Shown here: positions 60,695 to 64,000 of the stretch, in pieces | Layout of the letters: each line of letters begins with the position of its first letter | Numbering within the stretch: the stretch's first letter is position 1 | Source: Tamlana sp. 2_MG-2023 | Lineage (GTDB): Bacteria; Bacteroidota; Bacteroidia; Flavobacteriales; Flavobacteriaceae | Length of the DNA: 64,000 nucleotides | Reading direction: 5' to 3' | Assembly: GCF_030548465.1 (NCBI RefSeq) | Contig: NZ_JAUOSF010000003.1 | Coordinates: 310,001-374,000 of the forward strand | Notes under the pieces: model-generated | Told to the model about the DNA's origin: nothing | The model's database searches: none | What the model saw: only the letters and a program-made list of their open reading frames with translations | Program-made: the position numbers and the translations under genes

Positions 60695-61321
60695 ATGAAA
60701 GCACATACTAAAGAAACACAAGCGACATTAACTCCTGAGAAAGCATTAAATTTTCTACAAGAAGGTAACGTAAGATTTCAAAATAATTTAAAAGCGAATA
60801 GAAATTTATTAGAACAAGTTAACGATACAAGCGAGGGGCAATTTCCTTTTGCAACTATTTTAAGTTGTATTGATTCACGTGTATCTGCTGAGCTGGTTTT
60901 TGATCAAGGATTAGGTGATATATTTAGTGTTAGAATCGCAGGAAACTTTGTAAACGAAGATATTTTAGGAAGTATGGAATTTGCTTGTAAATTAGCAGGA
61001 ACCAGAGTTATTGTGGTTTTAGGGCACACAAGCTGTGGTGCTGTAAAAGGCGCTTGTGATAATGCAGAATTAGGGAATTTGACTGCTATGCTAGAGAAAA
61101 TCAAACCCGCTGTAAATGGTGTGGTAGAGCCTAAAGATGAAAATGAAAGAACCTCTAAGAACTTAGATTTCGTTAACGATGTAGCTAAAAAGAATGTTGA
61201 GTTAACTATCGATAGAATTCATGCTGAAAGCCCTGTCTTATCAGAAATGGAAAAAGCAGGAGAGATTAAAATCGTAGGTGCGATGTACGATGTTAATACT
61301 GGTGCTGTAGATTTTTATTAA
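60695..61321 (+). CDS. Beta-carbonic anhydrase, first copy
   Basis: A 208-residue beta-class carbonic anhydrase. Zinc ligands are Cys58 (in SCIDSR with Asp60 and Arg62), His111 and Cys114 (GHTSCGA). It interconverts CO2 and bicarbonate. It has no signal peptide. It lies 82 bp after the SulP gene and differs strongly from the second copy, so the two are not a recent duplication. Confidence 0.93.
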   Translation: MKAHTKETQATLTPEKALNFLQEGNVRFQNNLKANRNLLEQVNDTSEGQFPFATILSCIDSRVSAELVFDQGLGDIFSVRIAGNFVNEDILGSMEFACKLAGTRVIVVLGHTSCGAVKGACDNAELGNLTAMLEKIKPAVNGVVEPKDENERTSKNLDFVNDVAKKNVELTIDRIHAESPVLSEMEKAGEIKIVGAMYDVNTGAVDFY

Positions 61322-61472
61322 AAGCTCCATAAGTTATATGTTTTTAAAAACATATAAAATTTTAAGATGTAACACACGAATATTATTTTAGTTTTGCGTA
61401 AATAATTCGGTTTATTCAATAGCGGTTAAAGTAATATTCGTGTGATATTGAAGACTAGAAAACCTTAAATTT

Positions 61473-62117
61473 ATGAGTGAAAATAGTTATTATAATAAGC
61501 TTTTAAACAATAATAAAGAGTGGGTTTCTCATAAGTTAGCAGAAGACAAAGACTACTTTACAAGACTTGCATCATTACAAAAACCACCCGTTTTATGGAT
61601 AGGTTGTGCAGACAGTAGAGTGCCTGCAAATGAAATTACAGGAACTAAATCTGGCGAAATGTTTGTTCATAGAAATATAGCCAATATGGTTGTGCATACC
61701 GATATAAACATGTTAAGCGTGTTAGATTACGCTGTTAATCAATTAAAAGTAAAACACATTATTGTTTGCGGGCACTATGGTTGTGGCGGTGTTGAAGCAG
61801 CAATGCACAGCAAATCTTTAGGTCTTATTGATAAATGGGTAAGAAATATTAAAGAGGTTTATAAAAAAAACAAAGTTGAATTAGAAAGAATACCAACAGA
61901 AGAAGGTCGATTTGATCGTCTTGTTGAATTGAACGTAAAAGACCAAGTTTACGATCTAGCTAAAACATCCATAGTACAAAAAGCATGGAAAGCCAATCAA
62001 GATTTAGAACTACACGGTTGGGTTTACGGACTAAAAGACGGATTAATTAAAGATTTAAAAGTAAATATGGATAGTCCAGAGCATTTGGATTCAATCTATA
62101 TTTTAGATTTTGATTAA
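61473..62117 (+). CDS. can: Beta-carbonic anhydrase, second copy
   Basis: A 214-residue beta-carbonic anhydrase like E. coli Can. Ligands are Cys45 (GCADSR, with Asp47 and Arg49), His101 and Cys104 (CGHYGCGG). The FVHRNIANM segment is typical of this subclass. No signal peptide is present. It is 151 bp after the first copy on the same strand. A strong terminator follows, 20 bp after the stop. Confidence 0.95.
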   Translation: MSENSYYNKLLNNNKEWVSHKLAEDKDYFTRLASLQKPPVLWIGCADSRVPANEITGTKSGEMFVHRNIANMVVHTDINMLSVLDYAVNQLKVKHIIVCGHYGCGGVEAAMHSKSLGLIDKWVRNIKEVYKKNKVELERIPTEEGRFDRLVELNVKDQVYDLAKTSIVQKAWKANQDLELHGWVYGLKDGLIKDLKVNMDSPEHLDSIYILDFD

Positions 62118-62136
62118 TCATCTCATATGAACTCAT

Positions 62137-62172
62137 AAAAAAAGCCTTCAAAAAATTTTGAAGGCTTTTTTT
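62137..62172. terminator. Bidirectional terminator between can and cvpA
   Basis: A stem GCCTTCAAAA/TTTTGAAGGC with A and T runs on both sides lies between two convergent genes (can ends 62117; the CvpA gene ends 62191 on the minus strand) and can serve both. Confidence 0.92.
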
Positions 62173-62190
62173 ATATTATAATATGTCTCT

Positions 62191-62742
62191 TTAAATAGAG
62201 AATAACGACGTGTTTTCTTCGGTTTCACCATCAGGCTCCATGTCATTTTCCTTATCAGTATCGTTTTCTATTATACTTGGGTAAATAAGTGGCACAATAG
62301 ACTTTACAGGCTCATATAACATAGCGCCTTTAACCGTTTCTTCATCAAGAAACGTGATGGTGTTGTTCATGCGATCAAAAATATTCAGAATGATACTTAA
62401 TATTAATGCTATTTTTAAGGCGCCAAAAATAGCCCCAAGTAATTTGTTTAAGATGCCTAAAGCGGCGAAGTCAGCCAGTTTGGTTAGTGCTTTTCCTGCA
62501 AGTCCAATAGCTATAACAATGACCACAAAAGTGATGGCAAAGGCCGCGATGTTAACAGTCTGTTCTTCCCAATTGGTGTATTCTTGTAAAAATTCGCCAG
62601 CGAAATTACTAAAGTGAATGGCGCCATACACTCCAGCAATTAAAGCTACTAAAGAAGCGACTTCAACAAAAAGGCCTTTCATAAACCCGCGAACCAATCC
62701 AAATAATATTAAAGCCCCTAAAACAATATCAATAACCCCCAT
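62191..62742 (-). CDS. CvpA family membrane protein
   Basis: A 183-residue protein with four hydrophobic spans and the CvpA pattern (IDIVLGALILFGLVRGFMKGL at the start). The C-terminal tail is acidic (DTDKENDMEPDGETEEN). CvpA-like proteins are inner-membrane proteins of uncertain function. Start ATG 62742 gives a normal N-terminus. Confidence 0.88.
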   Translation of the reverse strand: MGVIDIVLGALILFGLVRGFMKGLFVEVASLVALIAGVYGAIHFSNFAGEFLQEYTNWEEQTVNIAAFAITFVVIVIAIGLAGKALTKLADFAALGILNKLLGAIFGALKIALILSIILNIFDRMNNTITFLDEETVKGAMLYEPVKSIVPLIYPSIIENDTDKENDMEPDGETEENTSLFSI

Positions 62743-62897
62743 AATTGTTAATCTTTCTGTAAATATATAATAAATTTTGCCCTTTTTCAGCTAAGATACT
62801 TTAAGTGACCCCTTCATTCCGTAACTTTGGTGCCCAAAATAAAATAGCTTCAAAACGTTTAAATAGTACAACTTTGAGGTTTTAAACAAAAAAATAG

Positions 62898-63254
62898 ATG
62901 TCTAGAGACGAAGAATTAAAAGAACGTTGGAATTTGGTGGTTACTAAATTGTCCGATCAATTTGCCGATGGCGACCCTATGGATCTTGATGCTATTATAT
63001 ATTTAATCGGGGTACAAGAACTAGGGCAACTCGATAGAGCCTTTAAAAAAGACCAAAAGCTAGACTTGATGCATATTGCTATTTGCAAGCTTCTAGTGCC
63101 TTACGGGTATTATGAATTGGATTTTGTAGACGATGAGGGCTGGCCACATTATAGAACCTTAGAAAACCTACCACATTTAAAGGCCGGTGAGCAAAGTGTT
63201 TTAATGAAAGAAGCCATTGTGAACTACTTTTTAGAAACCGAATATATTAATTAA
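62898..63254 (+). CDS. Small hypothetical protein conserved in appearance
   Basis: A 118-residue soluble, acidic and helical protein without signal or span. The pattern ELGQLDRAFKKDQKLDLMHIAICKLL suggests a folded helical bundle. I do not know the family. It is on the pheS strand, 139 bp before that gene. Confidence 0.7.
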   Translation: MSRDEELKERWNLVVTKLSDQFADGDPMDLDAIIYLIGVQELGQLDRAFKKDQKLDLMHIAICKLLVPYGYYELDFVDDEGWPHYRTLENLPHLKAGEQSVLMKEAIVNYFLETEYIN

Positions 63255-63261
63255 AATATTT

Positions 63262-63346
63262 TGGGCGTTACCTAAAGGTCGGGCTTTTCGTTCCAATCTT
63301 TTGGTTCGTGCCTCACCAAAAGGATTTCCTCTGCAATCCCTAACGC
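63262..63346. repeat. Structured intergenic repeat upstream of pheS
   Basis: Outer arms GCGTTA (63266-63271 region) and TAACGC (63341-63346) enclose a hairpin at 63295-63326, in which AATCTTTTGGT pairs with ACCAAAAGGATT with one bulged base. I recall similar GGGCGTTACC / GGATTTCC sequences in many flavobacterial genomes. It lies just before the pheS promoter region. Confidence 0.6.
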
Positions 63347-63393
63347 AAATCACGAAAAAATAGTAAATTTGCATTCATTTTTGAAATGACGTT

Positions 63394-64000
63394 ATGATAG
63401 ATAAGATAAAAGACTTGATCGCTGAAGCCGAAGCTTTTGAAGCAAAATCCAAAGAAGAAGTAGAAGCTTTTCGTATAAAATACCTAGGTAAAAAAGGCTT
63501 GTTAAATGATTTTTTTGCTGAGTTTAAAAATGTGGCTAATGATCAAAAGAAAGAATTTGGTCAAACCATAAATAAGCTTAAAAAAACAGCCGAAGAGAAA
63601 GTAAACGACTTAAAAGACGCCTTAGAATCTAAGGAAGAAGTTAAGGGGGTTTACGGTGATTTGTCACGTCCGGGAGAGCCAATTCATATTGGAGCACGTC
63701 ACCCAATTTCAATTGTGAAAAATCAAATAATAGAAATCTTTTCACGTATTGGGTTCAACGTGAGTGAAGGTCCAGAAATTGAAGATGATTGGCATAATTT
63801 TACGGCGTTGAACTTGCCAGAATATCACCCAGCACGTGATATGCAGGATACCTTTTTCATTCAAACCAATCCAGATATTTTACTGCGTACACACACCAGT
63901 TCAGTACAGGTGCGTTACATGGAAAATAATAAACCACCTATCCGTACCATTTCTCCAGGTCGTGTTTATAGAAATGAAGCGATTTCTGCACGTTCACATT
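63394..64000 (+). CDS. pheS: Phenylalanyl-tRNA synthetase alpha subunit, 5' part
   Basis: The frame starts at ATG 63394 and is still open at the window end (202 codons seen). The N-terminal coiled-coil (about 1-85) has [16 protein letters not shown]. The catalytic core begins with GARHPISIV and [15 protein letters not shown], and FHTSSVQ-like motif regions ([10 protein letters not shown]) follow. It charges tRNA-Phe with PheT. A TAAATTTG box (63364-63371) lies 22 bp before the start. The 3' end is outside the window. Confidence 0.95.
   Translation, partial: MIDKIKDLIAEAEAFEAKSKEEVEAFRIKYLGKKGLLNDFFAEFKNVANDQKKEFGQTINKLKKTAEEKVNDLKDALESKEEVKGVYGDLSRPGEPIHIGARHPISIVKNQIIEIFSRIGFNVSEGPEIEDDWHNFTALNLPEYHPARDMQDTFFIQTNPDILLRTHTSSVQVRYMENNKPPIRTISPGRVYRNEAISARSH

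Noticed and set aside
1-64000. CRISPR array or cas genes
   Set aside because: No regularly spaced direct repeats and no cas-type products were seen.

Overview
The window is a chromosomal segment of a Bacteroidota bacterium, almost certainly a Flavobacteriaceae member and probably marine. Supporting signs are AT-rich DNA, A-rich translation starts without clear Shine-Dalgarno sites, promoters of the TTTG-N19-TANNTTTG type, a hybrid two-component sensor (HTCS), a protein with a type IX secretion (T9SS) tail, the full Bat aerotolerance operon, a DUF3667 protein, and several families of short dispersed intergenic repeats that I associate with this group. Genus and species cannot be fixed from the sequence.

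Layout. 1-489 is the 3' end of the 2-oxoglutarate dehydrogenase E2 gene. 931-6580 (minus) is a compact four-gene operon: PKD/outer-membrane barrel protein, TPR-CHAT protease, retropepsin-like aspartic protease, and a NarL/LuxR-type response regulator with no cognate kinase. Two secreted orphans (6854-8412) and a divergent sigma-70 factor plus TPR membrane protein (8720-10053) follow. 10163-14521 holds TatD, asparaginase, tRNA-Ser(GGA) and an ExbB-x-ExbD-ExbD module. 14624-15316 is a small outer-membrane protein.

15326-21505 is an accessory island. It is exactly 6,180 bp per unit and is bounded by a 438-bp direct repeat (97% identical by eye) of the 3' part of a PAP2-like membrane gene. Inside are an IS3-family remnant, two L-domain/leucine-rich exported proteins (one with a YARHG domain), a DUF3667 protein, two unrecognised proteins and a nested stem-loop repeat resembling an attC-type folded site.

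21504-33440 (minus) is core: PAP2-like, rpoN, asnS, an MMPL/RND exporter, an outer-membrane barrel protein, frr, pyrH, tsf, rpsB, rpsI and rplM. 33663-41607 has an ABC-F protein, a lipase, a YgiQ radical SAM protein, a hemerythrin, an AlbA_2 (Schlafen-like) protein and an SDR oxidoreductase. 41748-48960 pairs an HTCS with one large T9SS-exported multidomain protein. 49156-58578 is the MoxR-DUF58-x-BatA-B-C-D-E operon. 58999-62117 is a SulP anion transporter followed by two distinct beta-carbonic anhydrases, a likely bicarbonate-handling unit. The end holds cvpA, a small hypothetical and the 5' part of pheS.

The best candidates for something undescribed are (1) the operon combining a CHAT cysteine protease, an aspartic protease and an orphan response regulator, with a nearby sigma factor, and (2) the 6.18-kb island with its gene-fragment direct repeat and its attC-like element. 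All calls come from reading the sequence; no database search was run.
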